From Demequina oxidasica (GTDB lineage: Bacteria > Actinomycetota > Actinomycetes > Actinomycetales > Demequinaceae): 64,000 nt of DNA. Under the pieces are notes generated by a model that was given only the letters and a program-made list of their open reading frames with translations, was not told the DNA's origin and searched no databases. This document shows, one piece after another, positions 15,812-24,439 of the stretch. The stretch is taken from contig NZ_BBRE01000002.1 in the NCBI RefSeq assembly GCF_000975115.1, positions 62,001 through 126,000 on the forward strand, read 5' to 3'. The position numbers and the translations under genes are program-made. Position 1 is the first letter of the stretch. Every line of letters starts with the position of its first letter.

Positions 15812-15834
15812 ACGGGAGTGAGGGGCACTCCCGT
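15812..15834 (-). promoter_or_regulatory. 5' leader hairpin of the GH5 gene
   Basis: ACGGGAGTG (15812-15820) pairs perfectly with CACTCCCGT (15826-15834) around a 5-nt loop. It ends about 30 bases before the ATG, between the promoter and the ribosome-binding site. Confidence 0.55.
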
Positions 15835-15839
15835 AGCCG

Positions 15840-15845
15840 ACACTA
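15840..15845 (-). promoter_or_regulatory. -10 box of the GH5 gene
   Basis: On the minus strand TAGTGT is 17 nt downstream of TGGCGA (15863-15868), and the operator overlaps that -35 element. Confidence 0.45.
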
Positions 15846-15853
15846 GCCCGACT

Positions 15854-15865
15854 CGAAACGTTTCG
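15854..15865. promoter_or_regulatory. Cellulase operator 3 (perfect palindrome)
   Basis: CGAAACGTTTCG, identical to the site at 6475-6486, overlaps the -35 region of the GH5 promoter. Between this site and murA (15866-16031) I see no gene. Confidence 0.75.
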
Positions 15866-16031
15866 CCACAGATAAGTTGTGGCCGTGGTCTCCGGGAGTC
15901 GGCGCTAAGGCCGGACTCACGCGGAGATTCAGGGACGGGCACGCCACCATTGAGATCGGTACGCGGACGCTCGCCGGGGGAGGGCTACGGGGTGGCGTGA
16001 CCAGGGCGGCTACATAGGGGAAGATAGTCAC

Positions 16032-17342
16032 ATGAGCGACTCCATTCGAATTCACGGCGGCAAGCCGCTCGAGGGTGAGATCTCCGTACGTGGCGCCAAG
16101 AACTTCGTCTCCAAGGCGATGGTTGCAGCGCTACTCGGCTCGACTCCTTCGATGCTGCGCAACGTTCCCGACATCCGCGACGTAGGGGTGGTGTCTGGGC
16201 TGCTTCGCCTCCACGGCGTCGACCTCGAGTACGACGTCGAGGCTGGCACCGTGTCGATGGACACCACTAGCCTGAACCCCGCCGAGGCAATTGACATCGC
16301 TGCGCATGCGGGCTCCTCGCGCATCCCCATCCTGCTGTGCGGCCCGCTACTTCACCGGCTGGGAGAGGCCGTCATCCCCGATCTCGGAGGCTGCCTCATT
16401 GGCGACCGCCCCATCGACTTCCACCTGGAGATTCTGAAGAAGTTCGGTGCCACCGTGGAGGAGTCAGGAGACGGCCTCCACCTGACTGCGCCCCACGGGC
16501 TCAAGGGCATCCGACACGAGTTGTCCTATCCCTCCGTGGGTGCCACAGAGCAGTTGCTCCTCACTGCCGTCATGGCGGAGGGCATCACGCTACTTGAGAA
16601 CGCCGCGGTCGAACCGGAGATCAAGGACCTGATCGACACTCTGCAGAAGATGGGCGCGATCATCTCGGTCGACACCGACCGCACCATTCAGATTGAGGGC
16701 GTCAAGGAGATGCGCGGATACGACCACACTGCACTGTGTGATCGCATCGAGGTAGCCTCGTGGGCGAGCGCAGCTCTTGCGACCAAGGGCAACATTCTGG
16801 TTCACGGTGCACAGCAGCGGTCCATGGGCACGTTCCTGAACGTCTTCCGCAAGGTAGGTGGCGAATTCGACGTCGTCGAGGGTGGCATCCGGTTCTACCA
16901 CCCCGGTGGCGAACTGCACTCAATCGCGCTACAGACGGACGTGCACCCCGGGTTTATGACTGATTGGCAGCAGCCGCTGGTGGTCGCGCTGACCCAGGCG
17001 ACGGGCCTCAGCATTGTTCACGAGACGGTGTATGAGCAGCGTTTTGGGTTCACCAAGGCCCTCAACGCGATGGGCGCGCAGGTGCAACTGTTCAATGAGT
17101 GCTTGGGGGATCGCACGTGCCGTTTTGGCCAGCGCAACTTTAAACACTCCGCTGTGATCTCCGGCCCTACGCCTCTCACCGGTGCTGACATTGTGGTGCC
17201 CGACCTGCGTGGCGGCTTCTCCCATCTCATCGCAGCCCTTGCCGCAACGGGCACGTCCAACGTGTCCGGCATCGGCATCATCGACCGTGGTTATGAGAAC
17301 TTCCGCGCCAAGCTGGTGGCGCTCGGCGCCAGCATCGAGTAG
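16032..17342 (+). CDS. murA: UDP-N-acetylglucosamine 1-carboxyvinyltransferase
   Basis: A 436-residue MurA of standard length. It transfers enolpyruvate from PEP to UDP-GlcNAc, the first committed step of peptidoglycan synthesis, in the cytoplasm. Visible features: GAKNFVSKAMVAALL at the substrate-binding N-terminus, NVPDIRDV, and DLGGC121LIGDRPIDFHL, where C121 is the cysteine alkylated by fosfomycin, so the enzyme is predicted fosfomycin-sensitive. It is the first gene of a run (murA-plsC-gpsA-ddl) joining wall and phospholipid synthesis. The start fits the family N-terminus. Confidence 0.97.
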   Translation: MSDSIRIHGGKPLEGEISVRGAKNFVSKAMVAALLGSTPSMLRNVPDIRDVGVVSGLLRLHGVDLEYDVEAGTVSMDTTSLNPAEAIDIAAHAGSSRIPILLCGPLLHRLGEAVIPDLGGCLIGDRPIDFHLEILKKFGATVEESGDGLHLTAPHGLKGIRHELSYPSVGATEQLLLTAVMAEGITLLENAAVEPEIKDLIDTLQKMGAIISVDTDRTIQIEGVKEMRGYDHTALCDRIEVASWASAALATKGNILVHGAQQRSMGTFLNVFRKVGGEFDVVEGGIRFYHPGGELHSIALQTDVHPGFMTDWQQPLVVALTQATGLSIVHETVYEQRFGFTKALNAMGAQVQLFNECLGDRTCRFGQRNFKHSAVISGPTPLTGADIVVPDLRGGFSHLIAALAATGTSNVSGIGIIDRGYENFRAKLVALGASIE

Positions 17343-17348
17343 CCGCGG

Positions 17349-18062
17349 ATGGCGACCGGAATCACCCGGTGCTACCGCGCGGTGGCGTGCGTGCTGCGCC
17401 CCATCGTGTCCGCAATGACTCGCAAGGACTGGCACGGCAAGGAGAATTTGCCGCGAGACACTGGCTTCATCGCGGTGTCTAACCACGTGTCTTACGCGGA
17501 CCCCATTACGTTCGCGCACTTCCTTTACAACAACGGCCATCCGCCAAGGTTTCTCGCCAAGTCGAGCCTCTTCGACATTCCCATTGCCGGCAGACTCCTA
17601 CGCAACCTTGACCAGATACCTGTGTATCGCGGAACCAAGCGCGCTCGAGATGCCCTCGACATGGGCGCCACGGTGCTCGATCGGGGCGACATGATCGCGG
17701 TTTTCCCCGAGGGCACACTCACCAAGGACCCTCAGATGTGGCCCATGGTGGCCCGCACGGGAGCTGCACGAATGGCGCTTGAGCAGAACGTGCCGGTGAT
17801 TCCGGTGGCGCAGTGGGGTGCCGACAAGCTACTGAGCCCGTACTCCAAGACGCTCAAGCCGTTCCCGCGCAAGACAATCACCGTGATTGCGGGTCCACCT
17901 GTCGACCTCGACGAATTCCGTGGCCAGCCCATCGACTCGGTTTTGCTGCGCGCGGCGACTAACAAGATCATGGCGACACTCACCTCTATGCTTGAGGACA
18001 TTCGCGGCGAGAGTGCTCCCGCCGAGCCATTCAACATGCGAGACAGGAAGCGAGATCAATGA
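17349..18062 (+). CDS. plsC: 1-acyl-sn-glycerol-3-phosphate acyltransferase
   Basis: A 237-residue PlsC-type acyltransferase that adds the second acyl chain to make phosphatidic acid at the inner membrane face. Motif I is NHVSYADP (the H-x4-D catalytic pair), motif II includes PVYRGTKRA, motif III is VFPEGTLTKD, and PVIPVAQWGA fits motif IV. The ATG lies six bases after the murA stop, and its TGA overlaps the gpsA start (ATGA at 18059-18062), consistent with an operon. Substrate preference cannot be read from the sequence. Confidence 0.92.
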   Translation: MATGITRCYRAVACVLRPIVSAMTRKDWHGKENLPRDTGFIAVSNHVSYADPITFAHFLYNNGHPPRFLAKSSLFDIPIAGRLLRNLDQIPVYRGTKRARDALDMGATVLDRGDMIAVFPEGTLTKDPQMWPMVARTGAARMALEQNVPVIPVAQWGADKLLSPYSKTLKPFPRKTITVIAGPPVDLDEFRGQPIDSVLLRAATNKIMATLTSMLEDIRGESAPAEPFNMRDRKRDQ

Positions 18063-19060
18063 CCAAGGCTGCTGTTCTGGGTGCGGGCGCGTGGGGAACC
18101 ACCTTCGCGGCGGTGTTGGCCGATGCCGGCACCGAGGTCTCGCTGTGGGGCCGTGACGCCGCAGTAGTCTCCGGAATCAATGTTGACCGCCGCCACGAGC
18201 GCGCGTTGCAGGGACTTGAGCTGCCGCCGGGCATCGAGGCTACAACGGTCATGGACGACGCCCTCGCCGGTGCGGACATTGTTGCCGTGGCGCTGCCGTC
18301 GCAGCACGTGCGTGCCATCCTCGCGGGCCACGAAACGGCGTTGCCGGAAAGTGCCATCGTGACCTCTTTGATGAAGGGAATCGAACTCGGCACGCACGAG
18401 CGCATGAGTGAGGTTTTGGCTGACGTCTGGTCCTTGCCCAACGAGCGCCTGACCGTAGTTTCTGGACCCAACCTGGCGCGCGAGATCGCCGCCAAGCAGC
18501 CCACGGCCACCGTGGTCGCCGGTTACGACGCCGACGCTGCCATTCTGTTGTCGGAAGCCACCGCATCGTCGTACTTCCGTCCGTATACGAATACCGATGT
18601 CGTGGGCGTTGAGCTCTGCGGCGCGTATAAGAACATCATCGCCGTTGCCGTGGGTGTGGCTGCGGGGCTTGGCTTTGGACACAACACCACCGCCACCGTT
18701 ATTACCCGGGGTCTCGCGGAGATTACGCGCTTGGGCCTGGCGCTTGGTGCAACCCCCGAGACGTTCTCTGGGCTGGCTGGGATGGGCGACCTCATCGCTA
18801 CCTGCGCGTCGCCGCTGTCGCGCAACCACACCCTCGGCGCGCACATCGGTCGCGGCGCAAGCCTCGACAATGCCATCGCCCTGACCGGCGGTACGGCGGA
18901 GGGCGTGAAGACCTCGCTGTCAGTTCGCGAACTCGCGGCGACAGTGAATGTTGACATCCCCATATGCGACGCCGTCGTCGCCATGCTTCACGAAGGCAAG
19001 CCCAAGGAATCCGTGCTGCAGGCGCTGCTCGCGCGGCCCCGCAAGGCAGAGGGCGTCTAG
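18059..19060 (+). CDS. gpsA: NAD(P)-dependent glycerol-3-phosphate dehydrogenase
   Basis: A 333-residue protein with the Rossmann signature LGAGAWGTTFAAVLADAG at the N-terminus, VSGPNLAREIA, and the catalytic-lysine region VELCGAYKNIIAVAVGVAAGLGFG. It reduces dihydroxyacetone phosphate to sn-glycerol 3-phosphate, the backbone used by the acyltransferase encoded just before. Translation is coupled to plsC by the ATGA overlap. Length and motifs are typical. Confidence 0.97.
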   Translation: MTKAAVLGAGAWGTTFAAVLADAGTEVSLWGRDAAVVSGINVDRRHERALQGLELPPGIEATTVMDDALAGADIVAVALPSQHVRAILAGHETALPESAIVTSLMKGIELGTHERMSEVLADVWSLPNERLTVVSGPNLAREIAAKQPTATVVAGYDADAAILLSEATASSYFRPYTNTDVVGVELCGAYKNIIAVAVGVAAGLGFGHNTTATVITRGLAEITRLGLALGATPETFSGLAGMGDLIATCASPLSRNHTLGAHIGRGASLDNAIALTGGTAEGVKTSLSVRELAATVNVDIPICDAVVAMLHEGKPKESVLQALLARPRKAEGV

Positions 19061-19064
19061 GCCC

Positions 19065-20156
19065 ATGACCAAGCCCACTGTCGCAGTCGCGTTTGGCGGT
19101 CGCTCATCAGAGCACGGAGTCTCGTGCGTGACCGCCGGGGGGGTACTCGGTGCCATAGATCGTGAGAAGTGGAACGTGGTTGCCCTTGGCATTACGTCCG
19201 AAGGTCGCTGGACAGTCGCGAGTGACGACCCCGGTGCGTGGGCCATCGTGGACGGAGCGCTGCCGACTGTTGCAGACGACGGGGAGACGGTGTTGCTCCC
19301 AGTGAGCGCGGGAAATCGGTCCTGGCGCGTAGAGGGACACGATGGGAGCATCCGCCACCTTGCGGACATTGACGTGGTGTTCCCCGTGTTGCACGGGCCC
19401 TTCGGGGAGGACGGAACGCTCCAGGGGGCACTCGAACTTCTTGATATCCGGTACGTCGGGGCGGGGGTGCTCGCCTCCGCCGTCGGCATGGACAAGCAGT
19501 TCATGAAGACCGCGTTCAAGGATGCGGGCTTGCCAGTTACGCCGGACGTGGTGCTCTACCCGGGGGAACACCCCGAGGGCCATATCGCAGACATCGAGGC
19601 GCTTGGTCTGCCGCTGTTCGTGAAGCCTGCTCGTGCAGGTTCCTCGATGGGGATCTCTCGTGTCGACGACCTCGCCGAACTCGAAGCGGCGGTTGCTGAG
19701 GCTGTGACACATGACCCCAAGGTATTGATCGAGCGCGGGGTGAGCGGACGCGAGATCGAGACCGCAGTGCTCGCCACCGAGACCGAAGTCAGGGTTTCGC
19801 CGGCAGGGGAGATCGTCACCGGCGGCGACTACGACTTCTACGACTTCGAGGCAAAGTACTTGGACGACGGCGATGTGAGGCTGCTGTGTCCCACCACGCT
19901 GCCGGCCGGGGTCGCCGATGTTGTGGCTGACTACGCGCGTCGTGCCTTCCGGGCGGTGGGAGCTGAGGGGCTTGCACGCGTGGACGTCTTTGTGAGCGAG
20001 GATGGGGTCGTCACCGTCAATGAGATCAACACGATGCCGGGGTTCACGCCGTCGAGCATGTACCCGCGTATGTGGGCGTCGGCAGGAGTCGAGTATCCCG
20101 AACTGGTACAAGTCCTGCTCGAGACGGCGCTCGAACGCCGCATCGGGCTCCGTTAA
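19065..20156 (+). CDS. ddl: D-alanine--D-alanine ligase
   Basis: A 363-residue ATP-grasp ligase that makes the D-Ala-D-Ala dipeptide for peptidoglycan. Signatures: VAFGGRSSEHGVS at the N-terminus, KPARAGSSMGISRV (ATP-binding loop), EIETAVL, and INTMPGFTPSSMYPRMW near the C-terminus. The omega-loop region reads FYDFEAKY, the tyrosine-containing form typical of D-Ala-D-Ala rather than D-Ala-D-lactate enzymes, so intrinsic vancomycin resistance is not suggested. The ATG at 19065 is four bases after the gpsA stop; the open frame extends upstream inside gpsA but lacks family residues there. Confidence 0.96.
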   Translation: MTKPTVAVAFGGRSSEHGVSCVTAGGVLGAIDREKWNVVALGITSEGRWTVASDDPGAWAIVDGALPTVADDGETVLLPVSAGNRSWRVEGHDGSIRHLADIDVVFPVLHGPFGEDGTLQGALELLDIRYVGAGVLASAVGMDKQFMKTAFKDAGLPVTPDVVLYPGEHPEGHIADIEALGLPLFVKPARAGSSMGISRVDDLAELEAAVAEAVTHDPKVLIERGVSGREIETAVLATETEVRVSPAGEIVTGGDYDFYDFEAKYLDDGDVRLLCPTTLPAGVADVVADYARRAFRAVGAEGLARVDVFVSEDGVVTVNEINTMPGFTPSSMYPRMWASAGVEYPELVQVLLETALERRIGLR

Positions 20157-20185
20157 ACACTCGCGGCGAGCGTCACCGGACCGCT

Positions 20186-20203
20186 AAAAAACCGCGGCTG
20201 CGG
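20186..20203 (-). terminator. Weak terminator of the DUF3515 gene
   Basis: Read on the minus strand, a short CCGC-AGCC-GCGG hairpin is followed directly by six T. The stem is only four base pairs, so efficiency is doubtful. Confidence 0.35.
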
Positions 20204-20252
20204 CAGACGTACATTTTGGGACCGCCACGGGGTGAGTGGGTGTGTCCGTGAG

Positions 20253-20714
20253 TCAGCGGCACTCGAGGCCGTTGGTCGGTGCCAGCGCGGCTGCGTCGGA
20301 CACCTCCGCCAGGACGTCGGCCACTGCAGCATCGGCCCGGACCTTGGGCACGCGCATCTCGAGCGCGGGGGAGTGCCCGAAGGTGACTGCGAGCCAGTCA
20401 TCACCGTCCTCCTCGATGAGCCAACCCATCGTCACTGACGGCGTCTTGACTTCGGTGCAGGACTCGGACGTGGGGCCGGGCGGCTCCACGCCGCAGCGCG
20501 CGACGATCGGGTAGTCGTCACCCCACGAGCTCGTCGCCTGAGATGACGTCGCGTGGACGTCGAGTCCGCCGAGCGTGTCCGGGACAGACAGCATCACGTC
20601 CGCGCAGTCGGGGTCCGCCGCGTAGAGCGCCGGAGCAACGATCAGCGGCTGGGTGCATCCGGCAAGTGCGATGGCGGACAGGACGGCCAAGGCGGCGAAT
20701 CGAGCGCGAAGCAT
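20253..20714 (-). CDS. DUF3515-family lipoprotein
   Basis: A 153-residue predicted lipoprotein with lipobox LAGC20. The domain reads ALYAADPDCADVMLSVPDTLGGL...VARCGVEPPGP...WLIEEDGDDWLAVTFG, the pattern of the actinobacterial DUF3515 family. Cysteines near CADV, RCGV, SCTEV and the C-terminal ECR suggest disulfides in the exported form. The gene regularly lies near ddl and thiL in actinobacteria, but no function is established. Promoter TAGGCT is six bases before the ATG, indicating a leaderless mRNA. Confidence 0.8.
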   Translation of the reverse strand: MLRARFAALAVLSAIALAGCTQPLIVAPALYAADPDCADVMLSVPDTLGGLDVHATSSQATSSWGDDYPIVARCGVEPPGPTSESCTEVKTPSVTMGWLIEEDGDDWLAVTFGHSPALEMRVPKVRADAAVADVLAEVSDAAALAPTNGLECR

Positions 20715-20720
20715 GACTCA

Positions 20721-20726
20721 AGCCTA
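20721..20726 (-). promoter_or_regulatory. Leaderless -10 box of the DUF3515 gene
   Basis: On the minus strand TAGGCT is followed by TGAGTC and then ATG. Confidence 0.6.
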
Positions 20727-20744
20727 CGGCCGCCGCGAGTGTGG

Positions 20745-20773
20745 CTGGCACGCCCCGCCTCTACCGGTAGCGT
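20745..20773 (+). promoter_or_regulatory. Leaderless promoter of the MATE gene
   Basis: CTGGCA (20745-20750), a 17-nt spacer and TAGCGT (20768-20773) are followed by six bases and the GTG start. Confidence 0.55.
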
Positions 20774-20779
20774 CAGAGC

Positions 20780-22141
20780 GTGATCACCGTGCGCCAGCTT
20801 GTCTCAGACCTGCCGCACAAGCGCGCCTTTGCGCTGGCGTGGCCCGCGATCCTGTCCAATATTTCCGTGCCGCTCGTGGGCCTCGTGGACACTGCGATGC
20901 TGGGTCACTTCTCCGACGAGCTCAACCTGGGCGCAGTCGCCCTCGGCGCCACGGTGCTGGGTGCCGTGTTCTGGCTCATGTCATTCCTGCGTACCGGCAC
21001 CACGTCGCTCGTCGGCAGGGCGCTGGGGGCGGGCCGCACTGATGCGGCGCTGACTCACGCTCAGCGCGCCGCCTTGCTCGCGATGGTCATGGGCGCCGTG
21101 GTGCTGCTGATTCAGGCGCCGCTGGTGCCGTGGATCATGGACTTCCTGACCCCAGACGGCGCCATCAGTTCCGTCGCGTCTCAGTACACGTCTATCCGCC
21201 TCGCGTCGGCGCCCGCGGTGCTGCTCACGCTAGTCGTGACTGGGTGGTTCATCGGCGCGGGGGATACCAAGCGTCCCCTCGCCACCGTGGCCGTGGTGGC
21301 CACCATCAACATCACGCTCGACGCCACCTTTGTAGCGGGTCTGGGCTGGGGCGCCCAAGGCGCGGCGGCCGCAACGGTGATTGCCGAGTGGGCCGGGCTC
21401 GCCGTGGCGCTGTGGCTGTGGCGGCGGATGGCCGGCCCGGCACTGCGCGCGGGCGTCACCAAACTGCGCGGTCGTGGGCTGCGCCGCGGCTGGACGGCCC
21501 TCATGGGCATGAACCGCGACATCTTCCTGCGCACGCTGATCCTCTACGCAGTGATCACCTTCGTCACCGCGTACGGCTCGCACATTTCCCCCACGGTGCT
21601 GGCCGCGAACGCAATCCTTATGCAGCTGATGTACCTGGCGTCCTACGGACAGGATGGGTATGCGGCGGCAGCCGAGTCGATGGCCGCGCGCGAGATTGGG
21701 GAGGGGGACGTCCCCGGACTGCATCGCGCCGTCGCGGCCGCCACGCTGCCCGCGTTCGCCATTGGGGGGGTGTTCACGCTCGCTTACTTGCTCGCGGGGC
21801 CGGCGTTTATTGCGGTGCTCACCTCGCTTCCCGACGTCACCGATGCCGCGCTCGCGGCGCTGCCCTGGGTGGCAGTCCTGCCGCTTGCCTCCGCGGGGGC
21901 GTACCTCTTCGACGGTGTCTTCCTTGGTAGCGGCAAAGTGGGATGGATGGTGCTGGGTATGGCTGTCTCTGCGGCGATCTTCGCGCTTGCCTGGTGGCTC
22001 GGTTCGACCACCGATGACCCGAATGGCAACCTGTGGCGCGCCTTCGCGATCTTCAACTTTGCCCGCGGCGCTACGTTGGGACTCGCGTATTGGCGCCAGA
22101 GTGTGGCCGGCACCTGGCTGACGGGTACACGCGCCCATTAG
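20780..22141 (+). CDS. MATE-family (DinF-like) multidrug efflux protein
   Basis: A 453-residue membrane protein with about twelve hydrophobic helices in two similar halves, the length and layout of MATE transporters. The N-terminus (FALAWPAILSNISVPLVGLVDTAMLGHF) carries the conserved P...VDTAMLG motif of DinF-type members, and GRALGAGRTDAAL follows in the first loop. It is expected to export cationic or lipophilic compounds in exchange for Na+ or H+. The GTG start follows a -10 box by six bases. It stands alone between DUF3515 (divergent) and thiL. Substrate unknown. Confidence 0.9.
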   Translation: MITVRQLVSDLPHKRAFALAWPAILSNISVPLVGLVDTAMLGHFSDELNLGAVALGATVLGAVFWLMSFLRTGTTSLVGRALGAGRTDAALTHAQRAALLAMVMGAVVLLIQAPLVPWIMDFLTPDGAISSVASQYTSIRLASAPAVLLTLVVTGWFIGAGDTKRPLATVAVVATINITLDATFVAGLGWGAQGAAAATVIAEWAGLAVALWLWRRMAGPALRAGVTKLRGRGLRRGWTALMGMNRDIFLRTLILYAVITFVTAYGSHISPTVLAANAILMQLMYLASYGQDGYAAAAESMAAREIGEGDVPGLHRAVAAATLPAFAIGGVFTLAYLLAGPAFIAVLTSLPDVTDAALAALPWVAVLPLASAGAYLFDGVFLGSGKVGWMVLGMAVSAAIFALAWWLGSTTDDPNGNLWRAFAIFNFARGATLGLAYWRQSVAGTWLTGTRAH

Positions 22142-22169
22142 TTTGACCCATGAGAACGACAATCGCCCG

Positions 22170-22175
22170 TAGGCT
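22170..22175 (+). promoter_or_regulatory. -10 box before thiL (possible leaderless start)
   Basis: TAGGCT is followed by seven bases and the ATG at 22183. This favours that ATG over the upstream one at 22150, which lies before the promoter. Confidence 0.5.
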
Positions 22176-22182
22176 CGTACCC

Positions 22183-23142
22183 ATGACAGATATCGGTCCC
22201 AGCATCACCATCGGCGAGATCGACGAGGATGCCCTCATCGCACTCTTCACACCCCGGCTGCCACGCTCCGACGCCGAGATTCTAGGCCCGGGCGACGACG
22301 CGGCGGTGCTGTCCGTGGATGGAGACCTGGTGGTTTCTACGGACGTGCTGATCGAGAACCGGCACTTTCGCACCGAGTGGTCCACCGGCGCCGACGTGGG
22401 CTGGCGAGCGGCGATGCAGAACCTCGCGGACATCGACGCGATGGGCGCGGTCCCGACCGCGTTACAGGTGACCCTCGCGGCCCCCGCGCACACGCTCGTG
22501 CAATGGGTGCTTGACTTTGCCGACGGGCTGCGCGCGGCATGCGAGCCGCATGGCGTGGGCGTCGTGGGTGGCGACCTCAGCGGCGCGAGCGAGATCTGCA
22601 TCTCCGTGACCGCAATGGGCGAGACTCATGGCACGGAGCCCATCACTCGCGCCGATGCCGTGGACGGGCAGATCGTCGCAGTCGCCGGGCCGCTAGGCGG
22701 GGCCAGGGCGGGGCTCGAGCAGCTTACGCGCGGCGAACGCGTCGATGAGGAAAGCATCGGCCTGTTCCTGCGGCCCCACCCGCGCATCGGCGCCGGTCTC
22801 GAGGCCGCGCTGCACGGTGCCACCGCCATGATGGATTTGTCCGACGGGCTGGTGCGCGACGCTCATCGCATCGCACGAGCCTCCGAGGTCGGAATCGATA
22901 TTGAGTCAGCCTTGCTGCCCGTGCACGACGGCGCCCGCAAGGTTGCGGTCGCGCTCCAGTTGGATCCGCGCCCGTGGGCGCTGGCCGGGGGAGAGGACCA
23001 CCACATGCTGGCCGTCTTCCAGCGCGAATCCGCGGTGCCCGAGGGGTGGACCGTCATCGGCGTGACCTCGGACGCGTTCAGCGGCGTGCGTGTGGACGGC
23101 GAGGAGCCCACGGTGCGCGGCTGGGACCACTTTGGTGGCTAG
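22183..23142 (+). CDS. thiL: Thiamine-monophosphate kinase
   Basis: A 319-residue member of the PurM/ThiL fold. It phosphorylates thiamine monophosphate to the active diphosphate using ATP. Motifs: ILGPGDDAAVL (Mg-ATP aspartates), VVSTDVLIENRHFRTEWS, NLADIDAMGA, GGDLSGA, and MMDLSDGLVRDAHRIARAS, all typical. Start chosen at 22183 because it follows a -10 box by seven bases and fits the family N-terminus. No TPP riboswitch is seen upstream. The last eight bases overlap the GTG of the downstream hydrolase gene. Confidence 0.95.
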   Translation: MTDIGPSITIGEIDEDALIALFTPRLPRSDAEILGPGDDAAVLSVDGDLVVSTDVLIENRHFRTEWSTGADVGWRAAMQNLADIDAMGAVPTALQVTLAAPAHTLVQWVLDFADGLRAACEPHGVGVVGGDLSGASEICISVTAMGETHGTEPITRADAVDGQIVAVAGPLGGARAGLEQLTRGERVDEESIGLFLRPHPRIGAGLEAALHGATAMMDLSDGLVRDAHRIARASEVGIDIESALLPVHDGARKVAVALQLDPRPWALAGGEDHHMLAVFQRESAVPEGWTVIGVTSDAFSGVRVDGEEPTVRGWDHFGG

Positions 23143-24016
23143 CGCAGTAGTCCTGCTGCACGGCTGGCCCGGACTACCGTCAGACTACGATGGCGTCCGC
23201 GAGGCCCTTGGAGACGTGCGTGTGGTGGTTCCCGACCTGCTGGGGTTCGGTCACGGCTACGACGGACCATTCGCGGAGGGCGATGCGACTGCGGACGCCC
23301 ACGCCCGGCGTGTGCTGGCCCAGCTCGACGACGACGGGGTGCGCGCGGGCGCGGTAATTGGCGGATACGACATCGGCAGCCGCATCGCACAGGCCGCGCT
23401 ACGTCTCGATCCCCTGCGGTTCTCCGGCGCGGTTCTTACCCCCGGGTACCCCGGCATCGGCGACCGCGCCGGCGCCCCCGAACTCGCGGCCACCTTTTGG
23501 TATCAGCACTTCCTGCGCGACCCCATCGCCACGCGGCTGATTGACGGAAATCGTGATGCAGTGCACGACTACCTCGGTCATATCTGGGAGATATGGAGTA
23601 GTCCCGGCTCCTTGAGCGTGGCCCCAAATGAGAGACGACTAGTCGACGCCTACGCCCGTCCAGGTGCGTTCGCGGCGAGTGTCCAGTGGTACCGCGCGAA
23701 TCGCGGGTACGCGGGCGACTATGCCGCTATCCAGACGCCGACCACGATGCTGTGGCCCACGGCGGACCCGCTGTTTCCCCTTGAGTGGGCTGATCGGGTA
23801 GGGGAGTACTTCACGAACGCGACCGTACTTCCCGTGGAGGGCGTGGGGCACTTCGTGCCAATCGAGGCGTCACGAGAGTTCGCCAACGCCATCCGAGAGT
23901 TCGCATGCGATGAGATGCGGCGAGCGCCTCAGCCTCGCAAGCATCGGCCGCGAGGGCATGAAAAAAGCGGACGCTCCCAAGTGGAACGTCCGCCTTCCGC
24001 GGAGAGACCGCGTTAG
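23135..24016 (+). CDS. Alpha/beta hydrolase, epoxide-hydrolase-like
   Basis: A 293-residue alpha/beta-hydrolase. The oxyanion motif is HGWPG near the N-terminus. The nucleophile elbow is GGYDIGS, so the nucleophile is aspartate rather than serine; this is the form of epoxide hydrolases and haloalkane dehalogenases. Acid and base are likely the Asp of WPTADPLFP and the His of GVGHFVP. The GTG start overlaps thiL by eight bases, indicating translational coupling. The final residues (after about REFACDEM) are basic and low in structure because they are read through the rpmB terminator hairpin. Substrate unknown; the link with thiamine metabolism is positional only. Confidence 0.8.
   Translation: MASAVVLLHGWPGLPSDYDGVREALGDVRVVVPDLLGFGHGYDGPFAEGDATADAHARRVLAQLDDDGVRAGAVIGGYDIGSRIAQAALRLDPLRFSGAVLTPGYPGIGDRAGAPELAATFWYQHFLRDPIATRLIDGNRDAVHDYLGHIWEIWSSPGSLSVAPNERRLVDAYARPGAFAASVQWYRANRGYAGDYAAIQTPTTMLWPTADPLFPLEWADRVGEYFTNATVLPVEGVGHFVPIEASREFANAIREFACDEMRRAPQPRKHRPRGHEKSGRSQVERPPSAERPR
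23961..23993 (-). terminator. rpmB terminator embedded in the convergent hydrolase gene
   Basis: Read on the minus strand, a GCGGACG/CGTCCGC stem with a further TCC/GGA pair is followed by six T (complement of 23961-23966). It lies wholly inside the last codons of the hydrolase gene. Confidence 0.8.
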
Positions 24017-24204
24017 ATGTTGCGGGTCACCTTGCCGGCCTTGAGGCACGACGTGCACACGTTGAGGCGCTTAGGGGTACCGGAAACAATCGCGCGGACG
24101 CGCTGGATGTTCGGGTTCCAGCGACGCGAGGTGCGGCGGTGAGAGTGCGAAATAGAGTTACCGAAGGACGGCTTCTTGCCGCAGACTTCGCAGTTGGCAG
24201 CCAC
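24013..24204 (-). CDS. rpmB: 50S ribosomal protein L28
   Basis: A 63-residue L28. The start reads [29 protein letters not shown], the family N-terminus, and the two C-x2-C pairs (CEVC, CTSC) mark the zinc-binding (C+) form. Organisms with this form often hold a zinc-free paralog elsewhere under Zur control; none is in this window. AGGAGAT precedes the GTG start. The stop overlaps that of the convergent hydrolase gene by four bases. Confidence 0.97.
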   Translation of the reverse strand: MAANCEVCGKKPSFGNSISHSHRRTSRRWNPNIQRVRAIVSGTPKRLNVCTSCLKAGKVTRNI

Positions 24205-24439
24205 GATAGATCTCCTAAAATAATGCGCGATTCACTAGTGAAATGTCGCGCCACGATGTTCTGCCCGGTACTCGGGCAACCGCACAAGAGTATCTGACGA
24301 ATGCCCTTCACGCCAAACCTGACATGACATTGCCTCGTAAATGCGCGCCAAGTCGGTGTGTCGTGCCACCATTGTGCTCAACAAGTCCGCGTTGCGCGGA
24401 CCGGATCGAGCGTAAAAGTCGACGACGGAGGGTGAACGC

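Noticed and set aside
22142..22182. Possible TPP riboswitch upstream of thiL
   Set aside because: Only 41 bases separate MATE and thiL, and a -10 box lies seven bases before the start; there is no room for an aptamer.
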